From the NCBI RefSeq assembly GCF_024763615.1, contig NC_077224.1:71806712-71870711 (forward strand): a stretch of 64,000 nt of DNA. Reading direction: 5' to 3'. The stretch comes from Phlebotomus papatasi (lineage: Eukaryota; Arthropoda; Insecta; Diptera; Psychodidae). Positions 1-13,700 of this stretch are shown here, piece after piece (the stretch's first letter is position 1; each line of letters opens with the position of its first letter). A program made the translations under genes and the position numbers. Under the pieces are notes generated by a model. That model worked only from the letters and a program-made list of their open reading frames with translations, ran no database searches and was not told the DNA's origin.

Positions 1-231
1 ATCTTTTTTATGTTATTTAACAACAAGAAGGGTATTCTAAAATTAAAGGTTATGTAAGATCTAACCTTGAAAACGAAAGATATTCCACAAGAAAGAAGTT
101 TCCAAGTTCAATATAACAATTATAATTTCCTCCCATAAATCGAAAATCTACCACAGTCCTCACAATCGTTTAGAAACACATCAGAAGCAATTTAAATAGT
201 ATGCGTATATTGTATTTATGATAAAATTTGG

Positions 232-392
232 TAGGGGAGATTGGGGCAAAAAGCCACAAATCGAAAAATTCAAAATTCAATATCTTTCAAGGTAAAAAAG
301 ATAACAGCTCAATTTTTTCTATAGATAGCCTCTATAGACCTTCTTAAGAAAATAAAAAATATCGAAATTTTTAGCCCTGTTTTTTAAATATT
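232..392 (-). repeat. Fragment of TAGGGGAGAYTGGGGCAAA inverted-repeat element
   Basis: This stretch is a close reverse-complement copy of 9720-9879, the right end of the complete element at 8782-9879. It begins with TAGGGGAGATTGGGGCAAA and shares the following block that includes ATAGATAGCCTCTATAGACC. Only one end is present. It stops where the (AAT)n tail of the neighbouring SINE begins, so the rest was lost or the SINE landed at its edge. Confidence 0.75.
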
Positions 393-660
393 TTAATAAT
401 AATAATAATAATGCTGGCACAACATTCCATGAAGGAACAAGGCCTTCTAGCAGGGGATTTCTAGACATGCATTATTATTTTTTTCTTGTACAGGATGAAG
501 TTGTCAGTCCCATGCCCCGTGGAATCAAGTGCAGTGAAGCTCACTGGATGCAATCCGAACACCTTTAACGCCAGAAAAATTCCTGGTGACCTAAAGGGGA
601 TTCGAACCCGGGACACTTGCATCATAGAGCGAGTACTCTACCACTTGATCCATGCCCTAC
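393..660 (-). repeat. tRNA-derived SINE, copy A
   Basis: Read on the minus strand, this starts with a tRNA-like head that carries an internal pol III promoter: box A-like TGGATCAAGTGG near 641-652 and box B GGTTCGAATCC near 598-610. About 180 bp of non-tRNA body follows, and it ends in an (ATT)n tail at 393-413. A second copy with the same layout lies on the plus strand at 3386-3645. The head is tRNA-like but cannot fold as a full tRNA, which is typical of a SINE. No protein is expected. Confidence 0.85.
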
Positions 661-2911
661 ACTTTGAACTTATCTTTATCGAAAAACGTAAATTAATGAA
701 AAACGCCATATTACTCACATTTTATTAGAAACATTAAATAAATTTCAACATTTTGACAAAAGGGGTTCCCTGTCGAAGAGGTATTTCTTCGACCCTATAA
801 CCCACTAAAAATTTCGTAAAAGTTTGTACTTCTTCATGAACATTGTTCGTAGCATACATATCTAACAAGAATTCTTTTGTTTACAAACATTTGGTGGTAC
901 ATTTTTGTTTGTCTCACAAAACTTTACTAATGACAAAATCTTACAAACATTTACGAATAAATGTTTGTAAGTGAACAAAAAATGCCTGTCAAATGATAAT
1001 TTTACGAACAATGTTTGTAAAAAAGTATATTACAGCCCAAAAGTGTAACTACAGTTGTACTGGGACATGAATCCACAAATAAATAAATAAGCATTTACAA
1101 ATTTTTTAGTGTGTTATAACGATTTACGAGCACTTTGTATGTCCCTTATAGGAATTTACGAACAGTTTTAGGATATATTTTTTCCGTGTATAGATTATCC
1201 ATCATTCTTTAGTCCAAAACTTTTTTAAATGAATTAATTAAACATGTGAGTAAGAACACCAGATGCACGATGAATTTTTAACGGTTAACGATTTCATCGC
1301 CAATTAAGAGTTTAGACGGTTAGGCACACTTAAGATGAAATACTCCCTAAACCTTTATGCAATAAGAAATTCCTTTTGAAGATGTAATAATTAATTTCCT
1401 CAAAAGATTGAAATGAATAGAAAAATATCAAACTAGTTGTCAATAATTTTAAAATTTATGGAAAAATTAATTGAAAATTAGATTCATTTAAGCAAATTGA
1501 CTTTCCAAAACCATATTCACTTAGTCTTGGTGCAATGAATTCTCCAGCCACTTTACACTAAATTCCAACGAGAATTTCACAATTTCCAATCAGTTTTTTT
1601 GCTTTTGTAAACACCACGAGCTATTCAATCAAATGTTATTCAATGCACAACCCATAAGAAAGAGAAAGAAAATTATAATATTACTCAAAAGTTTCTGTGA
1701 AAGGCTTGTTTTTTAACTCATTCGCACCTCAATTCACTAAAAAACAACATAGAAAAAAGCTCTTTTGTGTGAAAAAATTGCAAAAGCTGCCGAAAAATCA
1801 TGTAAAAAGAAACAGAAATTGAGAGAAGCATTTACCTATGAAAATTACAAGTTAATTAGGTGATCTAATGAGAAAGATTTTTCAATGATTTTTAACATTA
1901 AAATGCGTTGAGGAAGCAACCTCTGAAGACTTGTACTCAAATGAGGAAAAATTCAGACGCAATTCTCGATTAATTGGATGTGAAAAAAAAATCCCAACAA
2001 CACCTTCTTAAGTATATTTTCCTAATTATTTATTCATCAGTGTGCTAAAAATCACCTACGAAGTTACAAGAAGACGCCTTATGAGAGACCCACAAAAACA
2101 TTTGACTCATTCTCGTATAATTTTAAAGTTCTCTAGCAAATGGCCAATTTGTCATTGATTCAAAGTCAAATTGCTGGCTTTTGTGGCTCCAAACGACCAT
2201 TAAAGAGCTCCCCAGGTTAAAAAAGGCAAAATACTTTCAATGGAGGGAAAGTGTGAAGAATTAGATCAACGGTGGAGAAAAACCTTGACCAAGTTGGAAA
2301 TGGCGGGAAGAATTAGACACACTGACCACCACTATTTTTTCCACAATTGCATTGTGATAAGTCAGTGGGAAAATATGCATAAATCCTCTAAAGACTGTCA
2401 TGATAAAATTGTTGCAATTGGGTTAATGTTACTATGTTACGAAGTTGTGATGTTTACTGTAGAACCAGACGGGAAAAAATAAACATAATATGATAAGAAA
2501 AGTTGTTTTAGGATGTGAGTCGAATTATTATCTAACAAAGTGCATTTTCTATATGTACACAGAAAGATTATGTTGCACTAACTAACCAAACGAATTTAGT
2601 CATTTAATTCAGAGGGAAGAGCTAATGAAGTGAAATTTAGTTATTGCAGTAATGTGAATATCCCTCAATTAAAAGCCAATTGAAAGATATTTCCTGAATA
2701 CGTAACCTCAAATTTGAGATAGTTTTGAAATCTAAATTGAGCTAGTTTCATTGTAATTTTCAGTTTTAATGTGTAGATAATTTACGATATCGTACATAGA
2801 CAGATTATGAGGTACAAATTTTCTAATATTTAATAATGTCTTTAAATTGAAGATAATTTTGCGTTAGGTTTATGAACATAACCTCAAATTCAAAGGAAGT
2901 ATCATACAGTT
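661..2911. other. Intergenic, no supported gene
   Basis: AT-rich sequence without a recognisable coding exon. Around 890-1150 there are many variants of short words such as TTTACGAACA and TTGTTTGTAA, including near-palindromes, suggesting an old decayed repeat. An 80-codon open frame at 2240-2482 has no recognisable motif and no splice context, so it is not called. The first copy of a short GGTTTATG/CATAACCTC palindrome is at 2866-2885. Confidence 0.5.
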
Positions 2912-3080
2912 AAAGGAGAGTTTTCAGGCTTCGCATACACTCTGGCTTGGAACACTTCATATTTATAACTACCTATTAAAATTTTTTCCCATTAGGATAG
3001 ATCAGATTCATTAAAGGTATATGGGAAAAATATGAAGTGTTCGAAATCAGAATGTGTGCGAAGTCTGAAAGCCTTTCCTT
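2912..3080. repeat. Palindromic MITE (CTTTCAGRCTTCGCA ends)
   Basis: About 170 bp whose two ends are reverse complements over roughly 50 bp. The left arm reads TTTTCAGGCTTCGCATACAC, and the right arm carries the matching TGTGCGAAGTCTGAAAGCC. The arms also share GAACACTTCATATTT. A second copy with the same arms lies at 60979-61157. The ends of the larger element at 24231-25701 carry related words (TTCGCATA, ATGAAGTGT, AAAGCCT), so it may be a relative. Confidence 0.75.
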
Positions 3081-3385
3081 CATTATTTTAATTTAATCCT
3101 GAATTTAGATTTTCTATAGATCAAAATTTAATGCTCATTTGTTTTTTTTCTCAATGTAAAATAACTAGATAAACGTAAAACTTTTAAACGGTTTTTATTG
3201 ACTAAGAACTTGAGACAACTTCAAACTTTTTTAGGATCGCATCATATGCAAGAAGCCAATTTGATGATTTTTTTATCAAAAATATCCTAGCCCAGGAATT
3301 AATCGAGGTACTACAAAAAATATCCCAGATATATTAGATGATGTCTACAAGAATCCGACTTTTATCGGTTCTAATTAATTAAAAA

Positions 3386-3645
3386 GGCATGGATCAAGTG
3401 GTTGAGCACTCGCTATGATGCAAGTGTCCCGGGTTCAAATCCCCTTTAGGTCACCAGGAATTTTTGTGGCGTTAAAGGTGTTCGAATTGCATCCAGTGAG
3501 CTTCACTGCACTTGATTCCACGGACATGGGACTGACAACCTCATCCCGTACAAGAAAAGATAGTAATGCATGTCTAGAAATCCCCTTGTGAGTGAGAAGG
3601 CCTTGTTCCTTCATGGAATGTTGTGCCAGCATTATTATTTATTAT
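3386..3645 (+). repeat. tRNA-derived SINE, copy B, with target duplication
   Basis: Plus-strand copy of the SINE at 393-660. Box A-like TGGATCAAGTGG and a perfect box B GGTTCAAATCC lie in the first 60 bp. The body shares TTCACTGCACTTGATTCCAC with copy A, and the tail is (ATT)n. It is flanked by 14-bp near-identical sequences, TAATTAATTAAAAA at 3372-3385 and TAATTAATTCAAAA at 3646-3659. This target-site duplication with one mismatch shows L1/RTE-type retrotransposition and a fairly young insertion. Confidence 0.88.
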
Positions 3646-3659
3646 TAATTAATTCAAAA

Positions 3660-6654
3660 AACTTGATTTTCCCAGAATATTCATATTTTACTTTGGATAC
3701 TCAGAGTCCCAAAATGGGAAAGAGTTAACAATTAATTTAGTAAGTACAACATAGAAGTTCGGAGAAAATCGTACCAGTATATCAACTAAAAATTGATCAC
3801 CAATGCTAAGACGACGGTGGACGTTTGTTTCTTTTGTTCAGTTTCCTATACTACCACACTATGCTTGCAAGAGATTTGTGTTTCAAAAGTCAAGAATATA
3901 TAAATAAATAATATAAAAGATAATAATATAAAATCTTGAACCTAAACTAGGATATGTTTAAAAAAACAAAATTTAATAAAATAAATTGAAAATTATTGTG
4001 TTAAAATTTCGATTGTTGAGCACTAAATTGCCATTTAGATTCTTTTTGGAAGACCTAATCAGGTCTCTCAAATAACTGCAACTTATTTACAAGTAGAACA
4101 TCAACCCAACTTAAATTTTAAAGTATTAAAAAGGAACAAGATTAACTTTTCTTATCTTTAGATAATATTTAATCTTTAAATCTTTGAAGAATGGGCAAAA
4201 ATGTATGGGAGCTGATTCAACTTTTCACCAGAGATGGGATTAGGCCGGTTTTGTAGGTTATTGATATAGGTATGTTTTGAAACTTATTGAGACCTAAACC
4301 AAAAAGGACTGTCAGTCCTAGGGAATTTAACAATGTCTTTCTAAAACTTTACAACATTGTCCATTTTATTTACAAGTTTAACCGATCTTAATGTAATTCG
4401 GCTCAAAGTCGACCTATGATTTAAGCTTTAAATATATATTTTTAGATTTTCCCTCTAACTACGTCATCTGATAGCTCCCATACAAACCAATCGTACTATA
4501 AAGCTATCGAATCATTCTATGAAAAATGAAACTCACTTTTTTCTCAATAACAGTTACATCGTAAGTTATTGATACCAAAGAACAATTTATAATGGAGGAC
4601 TCAAGAAACATTTTCCTTAAACAAATCCTATATCTCGTCTTTTTCTCACTGAGTTTACAAATATTTCTCATAAATCAATAAATATCCTTTAATTCTACGA
4701 AAAGGATTACAAGTGAGATCTTCCTTCATTACAAATATATTCCCATTTAAAAAAGCAAAAGTTTTTTGTTACAAAAGAGTAAAAAAAATTGCAATGAATG
4801 TAACAGATCCATTAGAATAATTTTTCTTTGAATTTATTGTTTAAAGCTTTTGTATAAAGGTGTCTTGTAGGCCTTTTAGGACCCTACGATTTTCAGAGAT
4901 TTTAAGTATTTTTGTAAGGGAGACACGTCCCCGCATACAATCCTTTAAAAGAATTTTATGGATATTCAAGGATTTATGGGGAAAATCTGGGAATTTTAAG
5001 AAAAGTAAAGAGGTATAGGGATATGATATATTATAGGAAAGTCTGTCATGAGTCCTCCTTTAAAAATTGTTTTTTGACATCGACAACCTAAAATGAACTT
5101 TTATATTGTAAAACAAGGATTTTTGTAAAGTAATCCACCCTATTTTTTTTAAAGAATATTTGTTATGATCTAGTACTGTTTGGACCATTATAGGCTGATC
5201 TTTATTGGATCGTTTTACCTGTTGTCCTTTACTTGCAAAACCTGAATCGTATTCTACAATAAAGATATTAAACTTTGATGTTCATTAAGACTTTAATCAA
5301 AAGTAATTAACTAATAAATCTACGATTATGAAGTAAATCACTAAGGATTAAAATCAGTTTTTAATGGCCGAGTTGGACATGCGAAGAAAAAATTAAATAT
5401 TTTTAACTTTTATGGCCTCTACACATTAAAGAAATTTATGTCCATATTGAAGCAAATTCCCTATAATTGTGTGGAAAAAACCCTTCAGTATGGACATAAA
5501 CTTCTCTAAAGTTTATTAGGGTGGGCCGAGAACCTCTTAAACTTTAAAATATTTAAAATGATTATGTGATCTTGTAATATATGGAATTTTCTTAGAATTT
5601 AATTCAGAACGGGAATTTTAATATTTGCCCTATGTTTTCGATAAATGTGATTTATCGAACCCATATTTTAAAAAATAGGGGACAGTGTCTTGTTTTTTAA
5701 AACGTATTGCTGAATCACATTTATTCAGTAACGTAGGGAAAATTTAGTCATTATTAAGCATGGGACCGTGCAAAGCCTGCGCACTATCCCCTACTTAATT
5801 TAATTTTTTCTCTCTTTGTCTCAGAATTGAGAGGTAAATAGCAAACTTCGTTAAAATTATCGATTAAATTTTAATTATCGATTGTCGCGAGGATCTAGAA
5901 TTTCTTCAAATATTACAAAAAAAATTGTAATATCCCATTTGTCGTAAGTTTAAAACACTAAATATTTAATTCAAATCTTTAAGAATAATGCCCAACGCAC
6001 AATCAGTTTTGTTTAGTCAACATGTTTTTGATATTTCAATGAGAGTGAGTGAGATCTAGATCTAGTCATCTCGTTCATACTCAGCGGAAATTTTGAAAAT
6101 ATGTTTACAAACAAAAGTTATTGTGCGCTAGTCATAAAAAAGAAGAGAGAGAGAGAGACTTGAGTTTTAATATATAAAATTAAAAAACAAGTTTTTTACT
6201 AAATCAACTGTGGCTACATTGGTAGCATAACCAATTTATTTTTCATGCCTAATCTTATATAATTTTAAATCTTTATCCTTTATGAAACTGCCTATAAAAG
6301 CATTTAGCTTCATGGTATTTTAAACGAATTTGCATAAAATTTCTTATATTATTTATTAGCAAAAGGTTAAATAAAATAAGAAATATTTCATGCCTAAAAA
6401 ACAGATTTTGGAAAGTGAAAAATTAAAAAAAAAAAAACAAGTAATTAAAAAGTATAAAAGCTCAAAAATTATTCTTTTTGGTCAGTAAATAACTTTACAT
6501 TTCTCAGAAAATAAATTTAATTAATAAAATTAGATTAGTTTTTGAATAAAATAGAATTTTCATCTTTTTCTTTTATCCTAATATTCTGGCGATTACTTTT
6601 GTCTGTAATCTTATTTATTATTTATTTAAAGTATACTAAACAAATGCCTTCAAA
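3660..6654. other. Intergenic, no supported gene
   Basis: About 3 kb of AT-rich sequence with no exon, RNA gene or clear repeat boundary that I can defend. A (GA)n tract lies near 6149-6158, and AT-rich homopolymer runs are frequent. Confidence 0.5.
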
Positions 6655-6858
6655 ATACTAAACAAATGTTCATTCCTTGGAATAATATGATTTTTTTTTG
6701 TATTTCGTAAGAGATTTACACTAAATTATCACGGAATTATCAACAAATGATAATAAGCCAACTAATATTTAATAAAAATGTGTAAGTCTCTTAGGAAAAC
6801 TAAAAAAAATCACATTATTCGAAGGCATGAACGTTCGAAGGGTGAGTACTTTCCCCTA
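6655..6858. repeat. Palindromic MITE (GAACGTTCATGCCTTCGAA family), degenerate copy
   Basis: The right end reads ATTCGAAGGCATGAACGTTC followed by GAGTACTTTCCCCTA, matching the right end of the intact copy at 9175-9391. The middle shares AATATTTAATARAAATGTGTAA with that copy. The left arm is eroded: only ATGTTCATTCCTTGGAATAATATGA survives. The left boundary is therefore approximate. Confidence 0.75.
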
Positions 6859-7701
6859 CTAGTAAACGTACGACTTTTTCGGAAAAAAGTAATATTTTTT
6901 AAATAAACGAAATTTTAAGCGAGACAGAATGTTCATAAAACTGAATTCTTTGAAAAAGAATCAACAGGAATTGAAAAAAAATGATAATTTCTCACGTGAA
7001 AACGATAAGATCAGTGTTATTTGTAGTGTTTTATTCCTTTAATGATTTCTAATTATTTTGCATTTGTTCAGCAGTTTCATCTAATTCCCATCAATATGGA
7101 TCGTTTTTGAATAATTTAACAGATCTTCGTTCTGCTATTTATAATTGCTTTTTCGACATAATAAATTAACTTATTGTTTAAGAAAATTGCTGCTGTGTAC
7201 TGTTCAAAGTCCCTGTATTTTGCAATTAACAAAAAATTGATAATACGACATTCATTGAAGCAATTAATAAAGTTTTACAAACAACCGTTTTCATTAGGGA
7301 TTTTCAATTAGAATTGAATTAATCTTCCTCGGATTCGAATTCTTACAAGTTCAGTAACCTTTTAAGTACAAAAACTATCAGTTTAACGAACATGTTGCAA
7401 ACGTAAATCCTGAATAATTAATCAAAGGCTACAATTTCAGTCGATACTCTCAATATAACGGGCAAATGCTGATTAAACATTGGATTATATCTTTGGTGAT
7501 TTTCTATTGACTTTTGAAGAAGTTTCATCAGTGCAGATGAAAGTTAAAGAGTGTTATTTACAGTTAGCATTTTCTCTGTTTCGGCCAATTATTCTCCCGC
7601 GAGAAGTTAATCCGCATTTTGCTTTCAAATGAGAAATTGATAGTTGGGGCCTTTAATTAACAATCATAATTCTTTGTCGGATTTATAGCTAACCATCTGC
7701 A
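6859..7701. promoter_or_regulatory. Upstream region of the four-pass membrane protein gene
   Basis: No coding sequence is seen in the 840 bp before the start codon at 7702. This is presumably the 5' UTR and promoter, and a non-coding first exon further upstream cannot be excluded. No confident TATA box or initiator can be assigned by eye. Confidence 0.3.
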
Positions 7702-10700
7702 ATGGAGGAACCAATTCCGGCAAATGTGAAGATTGACATGGATGTAGAACCCAAAGATATGCTGACGGCCAAGATGACTGTCGAGACTGTGGTTCCTCAT
7801 CCTACAGATCCAGCTCCTATCTTCCCTGACCAGACCAGTACAAATAACACAAATGGGCGTAGAGGGAGTTTAGCTCATTCCTCCCAAGCTTCTATCATTA
7901 GCAATGATAACAAATCCAGTCACCTGTACTCCGCTCCAGATCTTCTCACATCGCCGGAAAAGAAAGATTCCGCCCAGACGGAAGAGGAACGAGTGGAGGA
8001 GAGTGATCAGAGAGAAGGACATTTGAGGAAGATGGCCGAATCCCTAATGGCAGCGACAAAAGATCCTGCGAAGAGGAGATTCTCCGCAGGAGTTATTCTA
8101 GGCATCACTCAGCTCATTCTCAGTGTTGCCCTCTCAGCCCTGGGAGGTCTCCTGATCGCCAGGGATGCTTCCCTCTCGTCCTGTGGCTCAGGACTCTGGG
8201 CAGCAGCAATTGCAGCCATAGCTGGTGCTTTTGGAGCCATGGGACAGCGAGCCAGAACGGGATTTCTGGCTGCCAGTCTCATTTGCGTAGCTTCCAGCAC
8301 TCTGGCGATGGCTTTTACGGGAATTGGAGTGGTCAGGGATTCACAGCAAAAGGTAAGACTAAAGGTATGACTGAAATATTTTACTTCTTGAGAGAGAAAG
8401 TAGTTTGAGACATTTTATCTCAGAGGTCATCTCTGCAAAGTCCACTTAGAAATTAAGTACTTGAGTGGCAGAGGGGTCAAAATCTCTAAAAAGAGTTCAG
8501 ATTCAGAATTTCAATTGAAATGCTGCTGGAATTAATTTAAATCTATTACTCGTAAATTATTCTCTATACACTCAGAAAAAACGTTGTAAATAGAAGGAAT
8601 TAAAAAGATTAATATTACCAACAGAGTTCAAGTAAACTCAAGAGCTTGATCTTCGAGAATATAGGGTCGAAGGAATACCTCTTCGACAGGGAACCCCTAT
8701 TGACACTTTTATCAAAATGTTGGAATTTATTTAGCATATATAATAAAATGTAAATAGTATGATGTTTTTTTTCCTGTAGTATAGGGGAGACTGGGGCAAA
8801 GTCACAAAACGAATATTTTATTTTTTTTTACAAGATACTCGAGCGCTTCAAAAATTTCTACCGGTCAACAACTTTGTGAAAATAATTTTCCTCTATTTTG
8901 CAAGGAAATACGTTTATCGAGCCAATTTCTAAAAGGTAATTTTGTGACTATTCTCAAAAATGCTGGGGCAAATAGTACCAGACATGGGGTATTATCATAT
9001 TTTGATTCGCTTCATTACAGGCTTCCGTAAATTTGAAAAAATGCCTAGAGGACATATTTTCATAAAAAATTATTCATCTACACTTTAGTAAAACACCGTT
9101 TTCTCTACGAGAAAAGTAGGAAAACGAGAAAAGCGCTTTTCAAACTATTTTAGAAAAAAACACACAAAAGATTGTAGGGGAAAGTGCTCTTCCTTCGAAC
9201 GTTCATGCCTTCGAATAATGTGAATTTTCTTTTATTTTTCCTAAGAGATTTGACTTTATTATCACAAAATTATTAATAATCGATAATAAGCTTACTAATA
9301 TTTAATAGAAATGTGTAAATCTATCGGACAAACTTCAAGAAAATTCACATAATTCGAAAGCATGAGCGTTCGAAGGGAGTACTTTCCCCTAAATCTTTTG
9401 ACCAATGCAAACAACAAACAACGAGATATGATAATGACGTTTCTTTTCGCCGTGAGACATCAGAAATTGCTTCCCTTTTTTATTACTTTTGCTCTATACC
9501 TTTTGTTACTTTTTACCCCAAGTGGCCATTTTTAATAAAAGGATTTCTGGAGTAAAGAACTTTTGTGAAATTCTAAAATAGATAGCGGATTCGTATTCAA
9601 AGAATCCAAATTACTTAGAAAATATTCACCAGTCAGTGCATCAATTTTGGAAAATAAGTAGGTAATAATTTTTATCTTCTGCAAGGAAACTATTTCAAAA
9701 ATAGGGCTAAAAATTTCAGTATTTTTTATATTCTAATTTCCTTGTTTAGATACTTACGACATTGAAGAAGGTCTATGGAGGCTATCTATAGAAAAAAATT
9801 GAGCTGCTACCTTTTTTACTTTGGCAGATATTGAATTTTGAATTTTTTGATTTGTGACTTTTTGCCCCAGTCTCCCCTACTTATTCCTATAAAGAGAAAT
9901 GTTCGAATTTCATACGCCCAATGGTACAGAGTAAGGTATCAATATGTTCTACCAGGAGTTCTTAAAATGTCAATAGGTCTTCCGTTCACCCTATAGCCTG
10001 TAAAATTTGACAATAAAGATTTATCCCATACTCGCATACTGTTATACGCTGAGGGCTTAGAATCATTGGTTTTAGAGCTCCTTTGCATAGATTTCCTTTA
10101 CCTAATCCTTTACCACGACATTCTAATGTTCTCCAGTATAATCATAATTTGATTTCTAAATAATTATTTGCTTAGGCTTAAAATAATCTTAAAAAAAGGA
10201 TAAGAGTACGTTCGCAAGGATATTGTCAGGTTTTATAGGTTATTTTACTTTGAGGTTATCTCAAAACGTAAACTTTTCTACGTATTTCTTCCAATAAAAA
10301 CATAAATTGACTTATAAATAATTATTTTTAGCTAATTGTTATCTTGAAAACCAGGATGAAAATTAATTTCGCAAAGGTATTCGAAGGTTTTTCAAGTATT
10401 TGAGGTTTTTTTTTATAAATGCACCCTCTATTTCCAACATAACCATTTTCTCTATTATTTTGTTTTTCAATAAAAACACATAGGACGTCTAAATACTTAA
10501 CAGAGACCCTCAGAGCACATAGGGCCTATCGTATATGCATTTTCTTATTAAAATAAATATCCTTGATTATTTGAATTAACTGCAGACATTTAAGAAGCTT
10601 TTAGAAAAACTTTACTAAACGCTGATAAATATTTCTAAGAGATTTTTTAATTAAAGACATTGCGGTTTTTGTAACCCTCTTAAAAAGCATTAAAGCATTA

Positions 10701-13700
10701 TATTTATTCACATGTTAAATTAAATTTTTGATCTTATAAATACTTAAGTCCCTTCAACCTCTCTAATTGGTTTTAGCTCTAAAATTTTGAGAACAGTAAA
10801 GTGCTAAAAAAAAACATGTTTATTTTTCATTAAGATTAGCACCATATCGCATTATAATGCTATTCCAAAGAAAAATGCAAAAGGGAAATCTTTGTCTTGA
10901 ATCAGAAGCAGCCAAAATTCCGAAAACCAAAATCCTGAAAGGCAAAATCCCGAAAGCCAATATCTGGAATTTTCAAAATCCTGAAAGGGATGAAATTATG
11001 GAGGATAATGTGTAGAATGATAGACACAGTGAATTTCTCTTTACCTCCAGTAAATCGAAGCGCAATCGTGGGAGTAGCTATGACACTTTTAAGAATTCGG
11101 GCTTTTGGCTTTCTGGATTTTGGCCCATTCGGGTTTTGGTTTTCAGGATTTTTACCGGGAACCGCCTTGAACATTTTTTAGCACTTTACTGTTCTCAAGT
11201 GCTTATGCATTATCGACTTTTCTTAGTGTCGGTTCTTGTCTCGACTGTTTTCCCTAAGCCCTAGCCGTGTTCTAAAACGACCAAACAGTCATGACAGGAA
11301 CCATCGGAACCATCACAAAGAAAAGTCGATAATGCAGAAGCGATTGAGAACAGTGTGCTAAAAACTTTACAGGAATATGATTTCCCATTTTCATTTTTCA
11401 TTAGAATAGCACTACTAAGCTGTAAAAAAAGTGAAGGGAAATAGGAATAAATAAAACAACAAGATTTAGATTAAAATATAAGTCCAGAAAATTTATTAAT
11501 CTTCTTGACTATAAGATTTTTTACACAGACTCTTTGCGACTCTCGAAAAAAAAAGTCTCTTACTGCAGATTTGATTATTTCGTCTATTAAAACTATTAAC
11601 TCCATTTTCTGAAACTCTGAATTTTTAAGGACATGTCGAATGCCGTTAGTGCAGGATCAGGCCTGTTGTTCGCCCTGGCTCTCCATTTCCTCATTAGTGC
11701 TGCATCAGTGTACTATTCTGCCCTCAAACTCTGTCTCAGGTGAGTCTTTGACGGTAATTTGCGTGAGTTCTTTTAATTGTTTCACCGCTACTTAGTTAAA
11801 TAGTGCATTTACATGTTTTTCTCTCTTTACTTATATCTCCCTAATGTCTCTATCTATAAATCATTTTCATCTTTCTCACTAATTTTCATTTTGAGAATAT
11901 TTTATTCTTCAACTCGTTTTATTCTAAATGTTTAAATTTTCATCTTTATAATTTATTCTTTTTTGGTGAGGTTCTGGATTTATTTCATTTGAATATTTCT
12001 TGCCCATAAAATTGCACTTCCTGATATTGAGGTTTCTCGTTAAAATTCTTGGAATGTCACTATATTATTTGTAAGATAGAACCAAAAAATTCTTCCACGT
12101 GTTGTAAGATTTATTTAAAATATTACTATTTCCTATTGTTCTCTGTGCCGTTGAATTTGTGTGTAAAACTCAATATATTTCCTGAATAAATCACCTCAAT
12201 ATCTCTTAGTTCTACTTAGATACACTTTATCAAATCCACTGGCTTGGCAGATCCATGCGAGAAATGATATAGCAGTAATCTTTCTAATTTCTTTTGTGTG
12301 AAATATATTTTTAAATAAGTAAAAACGTTTCTAACTAATTAAATTAAATAAATAACTTTAACTTATAATAATGATAATAATGGTCAAATTTTAGAATAAA
12401 AGCCATATTACACTTGGAATATTTATTATTTTTAGTTTTTTTGTGGAAATAATTTAAAAAGTGTAATTTTAGGATAATAAATAATGCAAATTGGCAGTAA
12501 AAATCAAATTTGATCAGCAAAATTCCTTACAATTTTATCCTTTAAGGACGATAGGGACACCGGTGTTCCAAAAAACTTTTGTTCCTACGGCCTTTTAAAG
12601 TTATGATTTGCTATAAGAAGTCAGAAATAGTGATTTTTTGACCCCGAATTTTTGGTCCTGTCGTCTCTAGGGCTAAAGAGCGCCTCGGATTGAGATAAAC
12701 CTTAGTCAAAAGTGAAATTAAGATTCCAAAGATTTCAATAATTTCGAAAATAATGCTTTTTTGACTTTTCGCGAATTTTGCACCATGATTTGGGATAAAT
12801 CTTTACAAAGATTTATATCCTTAAATCGTATTTTAAAAGGCGTTGCACCATCTTCGATAAATCCCTCAATTCGGACAAAAATAAAGCTTAGTAATTTAAA
12901 ATAGTAATTTAAGTTAAATAATAATTATACTACTAGCATATCTGCCATGTTTTATCTGTCTTTCTCTTGGTCTTTCAATGAAACCGAAATTTAAATTGTA
13001 TTTTCGTCGGTGTAATTGAAATCTTTTTATTCCTGCAGATATTCTAAAGTCTAAAGCAACCCTAGCGGTCTTCATACTAGAGGTTTAGCCTAGTTCCCGA
13101 AGGTCTCAAAATCCTAAATAGCGAGCAATTTCATTGCTTTTTGAGAGCCTAATAAGTCATTTATTTTTAATAAATCCAATCCTAAGTTAAATTTTTCCAA
13201 AAAATGTGATTGATAAAAAATTAGAGCAATTAAGCCATATAGCTAAGCCTTAGGTCTGAAGCCGGTATAAGCGATGAATTGTGCTTTGACATTTGTCAAA
13301 CTTCTGAAATTTGACAAACAAAAATAATTAAAATGCATGCCTGCTACTCTTCTACTTAATTGTAAAGAAAATGGAGAAAATCAAGGTTTGCGTATAGAAG
13401 AAAGTCCTTAAATGTGTCGTGAAGATGGCGCGGTAAGCGACTGTCAGGCGAATAGTTCTGAATCCGAATTGTTACCCGAATTTATACGAGATCATGGCTG
13501 GTTTAATACTCGCAAATTTCGTGGTATAATTTACGAATTCACACTGCTGTCTTATATTCCTGTAGAAAATACATTTATTTGCGAGTACGTTAGGGATTGA
13601 CATTGTTACAAAATTCAAATGTCAGATCTTTTTCTAAGACCGTTCAATTACGTAAATTGAACTAATATTTTTCTTCAATATAGTACAGTTCTTGAAATAC

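Noticed and set aside
586..656. A functional tRNA gene on the minus strand
   Set aside because: It has boxes A and B but is joined to a repeat body and (ATT)n tail that recur at 3386-3645, so it is a SINE head.
2240..2482. 80-codon open frame on the plus strand
   Set aside because: No recognisable domain, no neighbouring exons and no sign of codon bias; could be chance.
10902..11181. Open frames with ILKS/FRDFGFRDFG-type repeats on both strands
   Set aside because: Products of the 15-bp GCCAAAATCCCGAAA arms, repeated in the second copy at 44412-44774.
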